NCBI RefSeq assembly: GCF_001659605.2
Contig: NC_035169.2
Location: 9,581,923-9,645,922 of the forward strand
From: Manihot esculenta
Lineage: Eukaryota > Streptophyta > Magnoliopsida > Malpighiales > Euphorbiaceae
Direction: 5' to 3'
DNA: 64,000 bases
Shown in pieces: positions 1 through 11,800 of this stretch. The position numbers were made by a program, and so were the translations under genes. A model generated the notes under the pieces. The model was not told the origin of the DNA. It ran no database searches and saw only the letters and a program-made list of their open reading frames with translations. Every line of letters begins with the position of its first letter. Within the stretch, counting starts at the first letter, position 1.

Positions 1-1104
1 AATCTCTCTTTGCAACCTCAAAGAAGTTAATTTGTTTGATGGGCATAAAATTTATCAACTATTTTACTGGGAAGTTAAATCTAATTGCCTTTTTTTCTTT
101 TCATTTTTCCAATTATGTTTAGGAAAGTTAAATTAAGAATCCAGAAAATTTATTGATTCTAATTTTCAGTTTTTTATTACTATTCACAAAAAACTCGCTA
201 AAACTTCCATCAATAAAAATTAAAGTTTCAACGGTCCCTATCTTATTCGTCACTAAAATATTAGTCAATACAAAGTGGGATCAGTATTCTAATACCTTAT
301 GATTTTGTAACTAATTTCATTAGTTAAAAGTTTGCGCTTGACGAAATAGCAGACACCCAAGCGTAAATTCCCAATGGCAATGTCACATTAGTTATTTTAT
401 CAATGTGAATTTTTCTTCAAGTTGCTTTCTTTCCCATTAACTTTTTGGGCAAAACGGTTGCTTAAATATTAACATGGCAACAAAACAAGAAAATCTCACA
501 CTAGACCCATCAATCTTAAAAATGTTTGGTATTTGGATAATATATCTATGAATGATTTGACCAATTATAAATAATTGGCCATAAAAACAAGTAAATCAAA
601 ATGATTCGTAAATGATGAATGGATAATAAAAAAATTCATTTATTTCTATTATGAAATGATCATAAAAATTGAGTATTTGAGTATTCAACTTCCTTAATGA
701 TTTCGTCTAGAAAGGAAATGAGTTTTAGATGTATACATAGGAAAAGGCATGTAGAGCAAAAAATGCAAGCACCATTTGAAGAGGAATTATTTTACCTATT
801 TACAAAATTTTCTATTCTATCCGACTAGTTCTAAGTTCAAGTCCCACACAACCCGTTGTAATTATCATATCAAAATCACATGAAATTCTATATTCAAAAA
901 AATTCTGATGAATTTAGATAGATAAGATCATAATGAGATCTCCATGAATGTTGGTATTGGTTGATATGGCTAAATAAGTCATATTATACTGATGAATAAT
1001 AAGCCCTCAATTATCTATTTCGATTTATAGAGAATTTGTATGTTTGGAGTTCCTAATGATTAAATAAACCAAGATTTTATCCCAACTGTAATCGTTTTTT
1101 TGTA

Positions 1105-1362
1105 ACAACTCGATCCAAACTGATTCGAATAATTTTTAGACCCATTTTGCACTTGAGCCATTTTCTCGCAAGCCCACTAACTCCGCTCTGATACCAATTA
1201 TAACAACCTGACCCAAACTAATCCAAATAACTTTTGTACACATTTTTCACTTGGTCCAAAATGATTAACCCAAAATTATTTAGTAGTTTTTAAGCTAACA
1301 TTTATTATTACCAACTTAATTGGTAATTTGCCGATGTGGGAATCTTTCCCACATCAAGTTGC
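1105..1362. repeat. LTR-like repeat with imperfect internal tandem duplication
   Basis: Two imperfect copies of a unit of about 100 bases, each opening with a TAACAACtcGAtCCAAACTgAT-like phrase, are followed by a short inverted motif (gatgtgggaatctttcccacatc) that is common near plant LTR ends. The same arrangement occurs at about 27530-27795 in the second block. It may be part of a degraded LTR element. The family is not identified. Confidence 0.4.
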
Positions 1363-1371
1363 TACATATTA

Positions 1372-2290
1372 CATTTCTGTAACTGGATAACCAACACTGA
1401 AAATGTCTTTACATTGTATGGTTTGGTAATCCCTACTTTATAGACTGCACACTTCTATATTTATTATTGCTTTCATCACTGCTCCCCCAATAAATATTAA
1501 TGGTATTTTTGAACCTGTTTTTAGATCTCTACTTTATGCAAATAATATTATTTCTAGTATTATTATTCCTACTTCTGCAGCTATAGGTTGGCATTTTAAC
1601 TCAATTTGGGTCTATTGATGAATGGTTATACAAAGACAATGCTTATGAACTAATTGTTCAACACTTTTAACTTAGTGTAGCTTGTTACATGGGTCGTGAG
1701 TGGGAACTTAATTTTCGACTAAGTATGTGTCCTTGGATTTTTGTTGCATATTCAGCTCATGTTGCAACTGCTATTATGGTTTTCTTGATCTATCCAATTG
1801 GTTAGGGAAGCTTTTCTAATAGCATGCCCCTAGGAACCTTTAATATTTTCAACTTTATAATTGTATTCTAGGCTGAGCACAACATCCTTATGCACCCATT
1901 TCACATATTAGGCGTAATTGGTGTATATGACAACTCCAATAAATCTGCTAATGAAAGTTATAGATTCAGTTAAAGAGGAAAAAAAAAACTTATAATATTG
2001 TAGCTGCTCATGGTTATTTTGGCCGATTGAACTTTCAATATATTTCAACAACTCTCATTCTTTACATTTTTTCCTAGTTGCTTGGCCTACGGTAGATATT
2101 TAGTTTACTATTTTAGATATTAGCATTATGTCTTTTAACCTAAATGATTTTAATTTCAACCATAGCCACTTGCTCAAAATCATAACGATAAATTATTATT
2201 TAATCATTATGTCTTTGTCCTATTATATGAATACTCACTGATATGAATGGCATGAACATGGAAATTTAATTGGATTGAACTTCTTGCACA
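1372..2290 (+). pseudogene. psbA: Decayed psbA (photosystem II D1) copy A, nuclear plastid DNA
   Basis: Translated pieces on the plus strand follow D1 in order: FCNWIT-ENtl, IPTL, the helix around FIIAFI-APP, LLYaNNIIS, AAIGwHF, a segment like [41 protein letters not shown] and LNdFNFN. The frame is broken by stops and indels. Stops at 1803-1805, 1869-1871 and 1971-1973 replace Gln codons. About 60 bases that copy B keeps between the lumenal His region and the ESANE-like segment are missing here. It is a nuclear insertion of plastid DNA, long decayed and not functional. The right end is approximate. Confidence 0.85.
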
Positions 2291-2798
2291 TTCTTTATTA
2301 GTTCTTGCAAGTGTTTTCCAACCTCATAATTTTGTCGTCCTCTTCTATTTTCTTCATGACGACTAGCGTGGTTTGGCTATTCCAATTGCACATTGGAAGA
2401 CTTGAGTAAGACGATCCTCTGGCCAATTTGAGCCACCACTCGAACCAGAATGTTTTATATTTTTTTAGCTTAAAAAAATGAAGAATTTATTCCTATCTAC
2501 ACATGAGAGTTCCCAAATATTGATGATGTGATTCTCCTATTTATCTTCTGAGGTTGGGAAACTAACAACTATGTGACTGAGTTGTTGTTATAATGCTGTG
2601 GAAATTAAAGGTTGAATCTCATCATTATGATTTTGTCGTTCAATATTTTCTTGCCAAATGGTGTTACATTAGATTATTTTGGAACATATTCTTTTATGAA
2701 GATGAATATAAAGTTTAATCTCTGAATTTTGGTGTTTATATTTGGAATGGAATTGCAAAATTTTTCATATTACATGCATCTATCAGTTATGTTTTGAA

Positions 2799-2864
2799 CC
2801 TTCTGCCTGCAGAATGCACATTCCACAGGCAGAAGGCAGCAGACCTGCAGAATGCATTCTGCAG
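2799..2864. repeat. Cluster of perfect inverted repeats
   Basis: CCTTCTGCCTG at 2799-2809 is the exact reverse complement of 2826-2836, giving an 11-bp stem with a 16-base loop. It is followed at 2845-2864 by a perfect 20-base palindrome, CTGCAGAATGCATTCTGCAG. The equivalent place in the second block (about 29279-29335) keeps a damaged hairpin and has lost the right half of the palindrome. The block lies in AT-rich DNA just after the psbA remnant and could be the end of a mobile element. Confidence 0.8.
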
Positions 2865-3669
2865 ACAGAAACTTTTATATATAGTTTATGTATTTATTTT
2901 AGTTAAAATAATTTAAAAAGTAATTTAATTTGTTAAAATATTGAAACAAAATATGATTAAAAATAGTAGTTGTTAAAATGAGTATAATTAATCCAATTCA
3001 ATCATCCTAGTTCCATGATTTTCCTAAATCTGCATGTAAATAATTTTGAATCTCCTAAAAAGTTCAGGCTGGAAAGAAAACAATAAATTATTCTAAATTT
3101 TCTCAAACTCTTCATATTCTACAAATAAAGTCATAATCAGAAGAAAAAGAGCAAGAATAGATCACCAAATCAAAATCAAAATCCTAAAATTCAATGAGAA
3201 ATCTGATTAGAAAGAAAACTAACCTGTAAGTGACAGCAGCAAAGGAACGAGAGCTTCTAAACCAGGCTGGAAATCACAGCAACAATTGGAAGGGCTTCAC
3301 AATCCAGTTGCCGGCAGCAAACTAATCAGCAACGGAATGAGTTTCCCATAATTGGCCAGAGTTTATTCTTTAGAACTAGTTTGATATGGTAAACCAGCAA
3401 TGGAGGAGTTGCTCCAGTAACCCAGAATCGACCTCCAGCAACTGGAAGAGGACCTCCAATCAGACTGGCAATGGCAACTAAGCAACAATGGCAGACTCTC
3501 CCTAAACGCACAGTCGATTTCTTTGGAACGAGAAACTTAAATCACGCCAGCAATTGGAATGGAGAATTCTACCTAACAAAATTGGAGACAATCATATTTG
3601 GAAACCGAGTATTGATTCTGATATGGAAGTTACTAGAAAAAAATGCATACCAAGAAACAATTCTAATGT

Positions 3670-4593
3670 TCAGGGAAAAAAATTACACCAAGAGGCAGGT
3701 AAGGACAAAGCAATTTTCATAGAGAAAGCATACCACATTATTGTCTCAAGCGACCCATAGAAAAAATGATGCAGTAAATAATGCAGTAAATAGCCATGCC
3801 GGATTTACAAAAGGGAAATGGAAAAAGAAACAAGAAAATAGAATATAAAAGGCAGCAGCTTCATTCATATTCGAGTAATTTGATCAAAGCGAATTGCAAA
3901 GCTGAATGAGAAACTTAAAAAGACAAACAACACAGCCACATTAGTGAAGAAAGTTGAGGTGTAAAGTTAAACTATCTGGCATCTATATGTATTTCTATTG
4001 GAATATGAAAATCAGGGAGGAAAGGATTTAAAAAATACAAAAACAAGCAGTAATATTGCAACGGCACTCAGCACCACTTTGATGCACTATAAAATTAGCA
4101 TCATATGCCCATTCGCAAAACTCATGTATGGTAAACCTGAAATTCCTCGAGTCAGCTTCTACCTGCCAATCAGTCACGGTGTCTCATTTTCAAATTTGAG
4201 ACGTTATCCATCCTTGTCCTACCAACAAAAAAAAAAGTAAGAGATTCCGTCAATCATCCAGAAGAACACATTAACGAGTCCAAAATAGGAAAAACAAGGA
4301 CAGAATAAATACTGGACATGGAATCACTTTAATAGTGATAATATCAGTAGTAATTTAACATTATGATACTGATAGTAAAGAATTTTACGCCTGCTAGCAG
4401 GAGTTGTCTTGATACAACATTTGAAACCAACTGGATCAGAATAGGGACATGAATATAGTGTATATTCTAATGACCCAAAAAAGATATATATGGTGTATAG
4501 AATATTTTAAAAATGGTATGCAATCCTATCACAAATCAGAATTTAGTGATGGGAGTAGGCGCACAGAGCAAACCTAAAAAGAGAAAACAATGA
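3670..4593. repeat. Duplicated segment shared with the PCFS4 3' flank (copy 1)
   Basis: From about 3676 to 4593 the sequence is nearly identical to 7522-8492, the DNA beyond the 3' end of the PCFS4-like gene. The other copy carries an extra stretch of about 65 bases (7749-7813) between two shared phrases. A short open frame at 3998-4240 is present in both copies in similar form, but with no recognisable domain and an altered end, so it is not called as a gene. The right edge joins directly to a GATL-like gene fragment, which shows that this is a junction and not an ancestral neighbourhood. Confidence 0.85.
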
Positions 4594-4772
4594 TGGTGTG
4601 ATCATCACCGTCTGATTCTGAATAAGGGTCATGTCGATCACACGGAGGGCAGTCTGGGGAGTTGTAAAACTGGGGAGCTTCTTTGAATTGTTGAGGAACG
4701 GCGGAGGCATTGGCGGCGAAAGTGAGGGAGAAGAGGAGGAGTATAAGAGTTGGGAGTGTTAACTCTAAGCAT
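4594..4772 (-). pseudogene. 5' fragment of a galacturonosyltransferase-like (GATL) gene
   Basis: Reading leftward, an open frame encodes a hydrophobic signal-like stretch (LTLPTLILLLFSLTFAANAS) followed by VPQQFKEAPQFYNSPDCP. The second part resembles the start of the mature region of plant GATL proteins, family GT8 enzymes of the Golgi involved in pectin or xylan synthesis. Only about 55 residues are present. The candidate start codon (cat at 4770-4772) is one base out of frame with this reading, and the frame runs straight into the duplicated segment at 4593. Upstream, 4773-4960 resembles a leader and promoter with a TATA-like stretch near 4902-4912. The GATL assignment rests on memory of the family; the truncation is certain. 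Confidence 0.6.
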
Positions 4773-4959
4773 TGGAGAGTTTTGGTTTTGCAGTGAAGAA
4801 GAGAAGAGGATTGTGAAGTGTTTTGGTTTTTATCATGGGGATGAGGCTAAAGAGACTCGTTATTGAGAGAGTAAACACAGGGTTTCGATTTAGTTTTTCT
4901 TATTATATAAAGGTAGAGGGCGGATGGGCTGCAGGGGAGCTTTGGTCAGGATTCACAAA

Positions 4960-7521
4960 GGGGTGAGCAATGCCCCGAATAAATAGAGAATAGAAATTTT
5001 ATTATTTATAAAAATTAAATCAAATTAATTTTAATTAAATGTGGAATTGAATGAAATTAATTTAATTCAATTTAGTATAATTATTTAAATTTTTAATAAA
5101 TTTTTTATTTTTTATTATTTATTTTTAATATTTTAAAATTTAATTAAAATATTTTAATTTTAATACAATATAATCTTTTATATTGTTAAAAATAATATAT
5201 TATTATCACTAATTATTTTAATTTAATTTTTTAATTAAAATTAAACCAAATTGAAATAATTAAAATTTTTAAAATTAAAAATTAAAATAAATAAAAAATT
5301 AAATTAAATTTTAAATTAATCCAATTTAATGAATTTTTTTAATTTAAACTAAATATTCCTCGTCCTAACATTGCTTGGAATTATAGAGGGTGGAGCCTTT
5401 TTAATTTTTTGGCAAATGGGTATATACGGAAAATTATTACAATGGGTGGATTCCTTTTTATAATTTAAATTATAAAATTAACTTTTTATTGAGTAAAAAT
5501 ACTTATATTTTCTATTTGTTTTGAAACTTTTAAGAGAATTTAACAATGAAAAATATTTTTTGAATAGAAAAATATTAAACCATCTTTAAAAAAAAGTGAC
5601 TTTTTCTTCTCAACAAAGAAAATTATTTTCTTACACTTCAAAAATATTATTAATACCATTATTTATAGTTTTATTGATATCTTTAATTTTTTAAATTAAA
5701 ATAAAAAATAGAAAATAAATTATTCTGTTGGAAAATTTTTTCATCCAAAATATTTTAAATATAAAATATATTTGCAAATACAATTTATTTTTTACAAAAA
5801 AATAGAAATTAAATTATTTTTAATTTCAATATTAATTATTAAATTTAGAATTATTTTTACACTCCGTTTATTCGTAAAAAATAATTTATTTATAAAAAAT
5901 ATTTTTTTGTAAAAATATTTTCTAGATAAATAATTTTTTTATTCTTTTATTATAGTTTAAAAAATAAAAATTATTAATAAATTTATAAGTAATAGTGTTA
6001 ATAAGGTTTATAAGTATAGAAAATGATTTTTTTTTCTTTTTAAAATTGAAGATCATTTAGTAAAGGTCAAATTTTTAAAAAATAAGTATCTTTTATTTCT
6101 AATAAAAAATATTTTTTATTAATTAAGTTTTTTTGAATACATTGAAATTTGACATATGAAAAAAAATATAATAAACAGAGACTTAATCACCATTTGTTTT
6201 TTTTTTACCCCAATATCACCATTTAATTGAAGAGACAGAAATCTGTAACGCAGAGTTTTTAACACTACTTTTAACTAAGAGTAAAACATTGATGTAATGA
6301 TTAATAATTGAAAAAAAAAAAGAATTGTTAAAACGAAAATGGGAGGGGAAACTAATTATTCTAATTATACGAAAAAGAAGATAAATTAAAAATAAAAGAA
6401 TGTTAATTGATGGTTCATGGTCTAAGACGATCTATACTTCCATTTCAAATGAGTTAACCGTCCCTTTCTGAGAAAACTAAGCTTAAGCAACCAACTTTAA
6501 AAAAAATTCATGCTTTAAACCCAAGTCTTTATTTCATTTCTAGGTTTCATATATATATTCATTAATTAGTATAAACTATTATCAATTTTCCATTCAACTA
6601 CAAAATACTTATTTAAACTAAATTTATATATATCCATAATATAAATAAATAATAAAATCCGTTAAAATGGACATAATTATAAACTAATTAATTGATAGAA
6701 AGTTATTAAAAATTACCTTAATAAAATTTTATAATCTATATATATACCCACTTATTCTAATAAAAAAAATATTATAATGAAATTATTCAATTATTCTTCA
6801 TTTTATTACAAAATCCACATAAAATCTTTATATTTAAATTACAAATTCATATAAATTCGATCTACCACGAATTGCTGCACAATTGAACCTTTCACTGCCG
6901 GCCAACCTAGATTTTTGTATCACAGAAATATCTGCATTGTCTTGGCTTGTCGTTATTTGTTTGAACCTAAAACTGCTTGTGTATCTGTAAAATTTAGCCA
7001 AAAATATCCCACGCCAATCGGGTAAACCTTATTCTAAAATATGTATATATATATATAATTATATTATTTTGGACCTAGTTGAACAATTCTAAAAGTTAAA
7101 GGATTAAATAGTAATTCTATTTAAGACGCGTCACATGCCACATTGTCGACTGAGCCGATGATTGATGAAGCAGCACTTTACTGATGCATGAAATAACTAA
7201 ACTCAAGAGTACTTCTGAAATTTTTTTGTAGGTGATAAATAATTTTAAATAAATAGTATATACAATTTGCTTAATTTTTAAAATATTTAATTTAAAAATA
7301 AATCATTTTAATTAAATTCAATAATTTATTTGTAGTTTCCAACTATTGAAACATTGATTAGCTTCAACTCCAAATGCGTGCCGTGAAACAGCACAAAAAT
7401 TGGGCTCTCCATGTCTGTGAATAACCAGAGAGTCCTACGTTATCCGCTCAAGTAACTCAATCCCTCACTCTTCGCGTCTATGAAGAGAAAAACACCAACT
7501 TCTTATTTTGTCTGCGAAAAA
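4960..7521. other. AT-rich intergenic spacer without recognisable gene
   Basis: This is long A/T-only and near-A/T-only sequence with poly-A and poly-T runs. No open frame of useful length and no recognisable protein, RNA gene or transposon terminus was seen. About 6870-7010 is somewhat more balanced in composition but has no readable frame. Confidence 0.7.
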
Positions 7522-8492
7522 AATTACACCAAAAGGCAGGTAAGGACAAAGCAATTTTCATAGAGAAAAAATGCATACCATATTATTGTCTCAAGCGACC
7601 CATAGAAGAAATGATGCAGTAAATAGCCGTGCCGGATTTACAAAAGGGAAATGGAAAAAGAAACAAGAAAATAGAATATAAGGCAGCAGCTTCATTCATA
7701 TTCGAGTAATTTGATCAAAGCGAATTGCAAAGCTGAATGAGAAACTGTTTGCCTTTTGTTGCTGACATCGGATGATGGTATTGAGTGCAGAATGCAGACC
7801 CGCTTCCATAAATTAAAAAAGACAAACAACACAGCCACATTAGTGAAGAAAGTTTAGGTGTAAAGTTAAACTATCTGGTATCTATATGTATTTCTATTGG
7901 AATATGAAAATCAGGGAGGAAAGGATTTAAAAAATACAAAAACAAGCAGGAATATTACAACGGCACTCAGCACCACTTTGATGCACTATAAAATTAGCAT
8001 CATATGCCCATTCATAAAACTCATGTATGGTAAACCTGAAACTCCTCGAGTCAGCTTCTACCTGCCAATCAGTCACGGTGTCTCGTTTTCAAATTTGAGA
8101 CGTTATCCATCCTTGTCCGACCAACAAAAACAAAGTAAGAGATTCCGTCAATCATCCAGCAGAACACATTAACGAGTCCAAAATAGGAAAAACAAGGACA
8201 GAACATATGCAGGACATGGAATCACTTTAATAGTGATAATATCAGTAGTAATTTAACATTATGATTCTGATAGTAAAGAATTTTACGCCTGCTAGCAGGA
8301 GTTGTCTTGATACAACATTTGAAACCAACTGGATCAGAATAGGGACATGAATATAGTGTATATTCTAATGACCCAAAAAAGATATATATGGTGTATAGAA
8401 TTTTTTTTAAAATGGTATGCAATCCTATCACAAATCAGAATTTAGTGATGGGACTAGGCGCACAGAGCAAACCTAAAAACAGAAAACAATGA
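7522..8492. repeat. Duplicated segment at the PCFS4 3' flank (copy 2)
   Basis: This matches 3676-4593 along its whole length apart from small changes and one extra stretch of about 65 bases at 7749-7813. It begins sharply after a unique sequence ending near 7520 and gives way near 8492 to DNA continuous with the 3' end of the PCFS4-like gene. Because it adjoins a complete gene, this copy may be the source and the one at 3.7-4.6 kb the derivative; that direction is inference. It may include part of the PCFS4 3' untranslated region. Confidence 0.85.
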
Positions 8493-8888
8493 ATTGATAG
8501 AGTGACTTCTGCCAGACTCGGAAAGTAACAGAAGTTATGTTAAGTGAAGCAAGTGCTTCCAAGATTACATTGTAAGTCTAAAATGAAATGCGATTAAAAC
8601 AAAACCTTAGTATTCATTCCAATTATGGTTTTGCTAATCAATCACGCTGATCAAAACTTTGCACAGGCATCGTGCTCAATATCGGAACAGCTAAACCATT
8701 GAACCATCAAATTTAAGCACAATAAGCAAAACCACATAAAATGTCAAAATAACAGAATGAGAGAGAAGAATCACAGGGTATCAGAGAATGACCCAAATGC
8801 TATCTAGCAGGTAGGAGAAAACAAATTTTATGTCTAATCTTTCAAAAGACACAGGTATTAGATGTTTGCAAGACCGGACTTGCTAAGA

Positions 8889-11800
8889 CTACAAAGCTTC
8901 TTTAGAGATGAAGTGCCTTACCATTTCATTATCACTAGCAAGTCCTAAATCATAAACTGAACTTTCTGATATACAGTTCACATGCACAATGGGACCCTCA
9001 GCATTCTCACTAGTAGTTCCTATCCTGCCATCCCTCAAGGTAAGTGACAAGTGCATTGCTGCTTTAAACATCCATTTCTTCCTTTCATGACTATAGTAAT
9101 CTTCAAACAGCTCACCACACAAAACACATAGACATTGATCTCCGTCTGCAGGAACCATAGGTTCATTCTCATCCATTGTCCTCACCAACTCATCAGTGAA
9201 AACAGAAGACTCAATTCTAAGTGGTAGCTCTGTTTTTCCAGTAACCCAGTCCCCTGAACATGCATACCATCTCCTTGTAACCTTATTTCTACCATCTGGT
9301 TCTGACTTCCTCCAAGTGTGCCACTCCAAGTGCCTATCAAGCCTTTCTTTAAGCTTGAGTTTTAGTCCACATACGCTGCACTGATGCGGAAGATCATCAA
9401 AGAGTGAACAAATCACAAGAGGATGTAATACTCGAATTATATCTGATTTGAACTCCAATCCTATAAGAGTTCTTATCTCTGCTGAAGTGGATTGGGGCAA
9501 CACAACAGACTTTTTAGCATCAGGCACATGCAATAAAACTTCATCTTTGGTGGATGAATGGGGAATGACAGAGGAAACTGGAAGAGAAGAAGTTGATGTG
9601 TTGCTAGAGTTGGTAATGCTTGGGTTCTTTGTCTCTGATTGAGTAGGCATCTGAGGAGGTAAGGAAGATGATGTCTCCGACTTCGATGCTGATATCAAAC
9701 CCTTGGCAATTAATGAGCTCCAAAGGTTTGATATTGGATCATCTACCTTATTCACTGCACTTGAAGTCTGAACATATGAAGGTGGAGAACCAGGAGGCTG
9801 CTCTACTTTCCTCTGAGAAATATTTGAGGTGACTGATGTGACATCAAGTGACAGAGGACCTGATGGGGATGTAACCCTTGGCCAAGAAGATGTAATTTGG
9901 GAAGGAGAAGTTCCACTTGAAAGAGGAGGATGAATTTTCGAGTCAACTGGATTTTGCCCGTTATCCTGAGAACTTTTGTTAGCGAAGCCAACAGTGGTTA
10001 TATTGGAGAGAATTCCACTACTCATAACGGCAGCCAACAAACCACTCGTGCTTGACTCGCCTGAAACTTCTGCACTAAGTGGAGTTGAATGACCTGGTGC
10101 AGAACTTCCCAGTGTTGGAGTAAGAATTTTGGAAACTAGACCAGAAGGTTCAACTCGTTTGGAGTCTGCTTGTCGTGGCTGCAAAATAGGATGCCGGCAG
10201 CTCCGCTGAAAAGAAGGTAGTGAAGGAGATGATGATGGCAAGTCTTCAGGCTGCAGTTTTTGCAAGTTGCCAAGCTGAACATTTGACTGCAGCACATTCA
10301 CTGACAAATGATGTGCCTTGTAATCAGGACGAGAAAGGTCTTGCTCCATGGAATTTTGCAATTGTTGGTGTGAGCGCGCTGGAAATGAAGGTGCAGGTGG
10401 ATTGCCAAACCTAGATACAACCTCATGTGCATCTTCCTGTTTCCTAAGTTGATACTCAAACTCCTGCACAGGAATAAAAGAAAGAAAAAAAAAAAAAAAC
10501 AAAAAAAATTCATAACAAGGTCTTGCATTGCATCAGCAAAATTCACAAACTGTTGGGAAGAAAAATCTGTTTGAATAATTACAAAATTAGGTTGCCTTGT
10601 GGACACTGCAGCGATCTCAGTTATGAAATTCTCATAGCAATATTTACCAAAAAATTTCATTTCTATTTTCCTCTTCCAGCATATGCACAAATGATAATCC
10701 AATTAATCCAATCAAGGCATAAGTGCAAAGTATCAAAAGTCAGTTAAGAATCTTAGGTTCCTAATCATTTGGCCTTACCATTTTCTTTCCATCATCACAT
10801 GTCCAAAGTTCTTTCTTGGACTTATTAGAAAGATTAACTGCATCCTGATCTGATAACCTAGAGTGCATATTCCACATAAACTCCTCTTCCTCGGTGTTTT
10901 TCCAGCTATCCGACACAGCACTGCTGCTTTTACTTGTAACGCTCTGTGTTGGCTGTCGATGCAAATCAACATTAGCAGCCTTTCTCATTGAGAAATTTGG
11001 AAATCCATGCTTCATACTGAAACCATTTGTTTGGTCAACTATTGTTTCGGTGACACTGTTGCCAGCTCCATACTGAGGTTTTTCATATCCTTGTTCAGCA
11101 ACCTTTCTACTGATTCTTCCAATACCTGAGCCTGAGTTCCTTGAAATGTCAGAAGTATGCTCAAGATCTCCATACATTGCATTGATTTTCTTCTCATGAA
11201 CAGGTTCATTTGGTGTTTCTCTATGAGAACGTTGAATGTTCTGAAAATTAACTATATTATGAGCCAAAGACAAACAGAAATAGCAGCATGAATTCTATCA
11301 AATTAAGGGGACGTGGGAAAGCTTCACTTGCATGTATTTTAACAGGAGGATCTACCAATAAGCGTCCAGGACCAATACCAGCTACTCTTTCCGGTCTTTC
11401 CAGACTTTCCGCATCCTCAGTTGAGTTGGTTATAGGAACAGTCAAGTCATTAGCAAGTCCTTTTGCCTTCATCCCATAGAAACAAGCAGGAAAGACAACA
11501 AGCAGGATAAACATCCAGTATAAATACAACAGTTTTCTCTTTCAAATACAGAGAATTAATCAGTCGCTCATAATTTTTACTGGAATATCAGCATCAGAAT
11601 ATATCACAGGCACAAACATCATTAGCAGCAATAAATTTTTATTGGAATCGGCATCAGGGTATATCATAGGCACAAACATAAAAGCAGCAAAAGCGAACCA
11701 ATGTAAAATCAGCATAAAAATTTCAAAAACTTTGTGAATTTCTTATAAAATTGTTACAAATATGATTGATAAATATCCTTATTAGTTGGAACCTACAGGC

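Larger units (their letters stand above)
1..3669. repeat. Segmental duplication block, copy A (truncated by window start)
   Basis: This block is colinear with 26430-30126, with scattered substitutions and small indels. The first bases of the window match the DNA just upstream of the CKI1-like gene, so the duplication probably continues left of the window. It contains an LTR-like stretch, a decayed plastid psbA copy, an inverted-repeat cluster and a GC-richer segment around 3220-3650 holding a short open frame. Homology to the other block stops near 3660, where sequence shared with 7522-8492 takes over. No intact gene is seen in it. The shared identity is direct observation; the extent to the left is inference. 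Confidence 0.88.

Noticed and set aside
3471..3722. 83-codon frame (MATKQQWQTLPKRTV...) with a counterpart at 29933-30148
   Set aside because: The two copies start in different contexts and end differently after the block boundary; no domain or codon constraint is visible, so similarity is explained by the block duplication.
3998..4240. 80-codon frame also present at 7897-8172
   Set aside because: It lies in the duplicated PCFS4 flank; the C-termini diverge by frameshift in a poly-A run, and no known motif is present.
10298..10702. 134-codon minus-strand frame overlapping PCFS4
   Set aside because: Runs across an intron and out of frame with the last exon; shadow reading.
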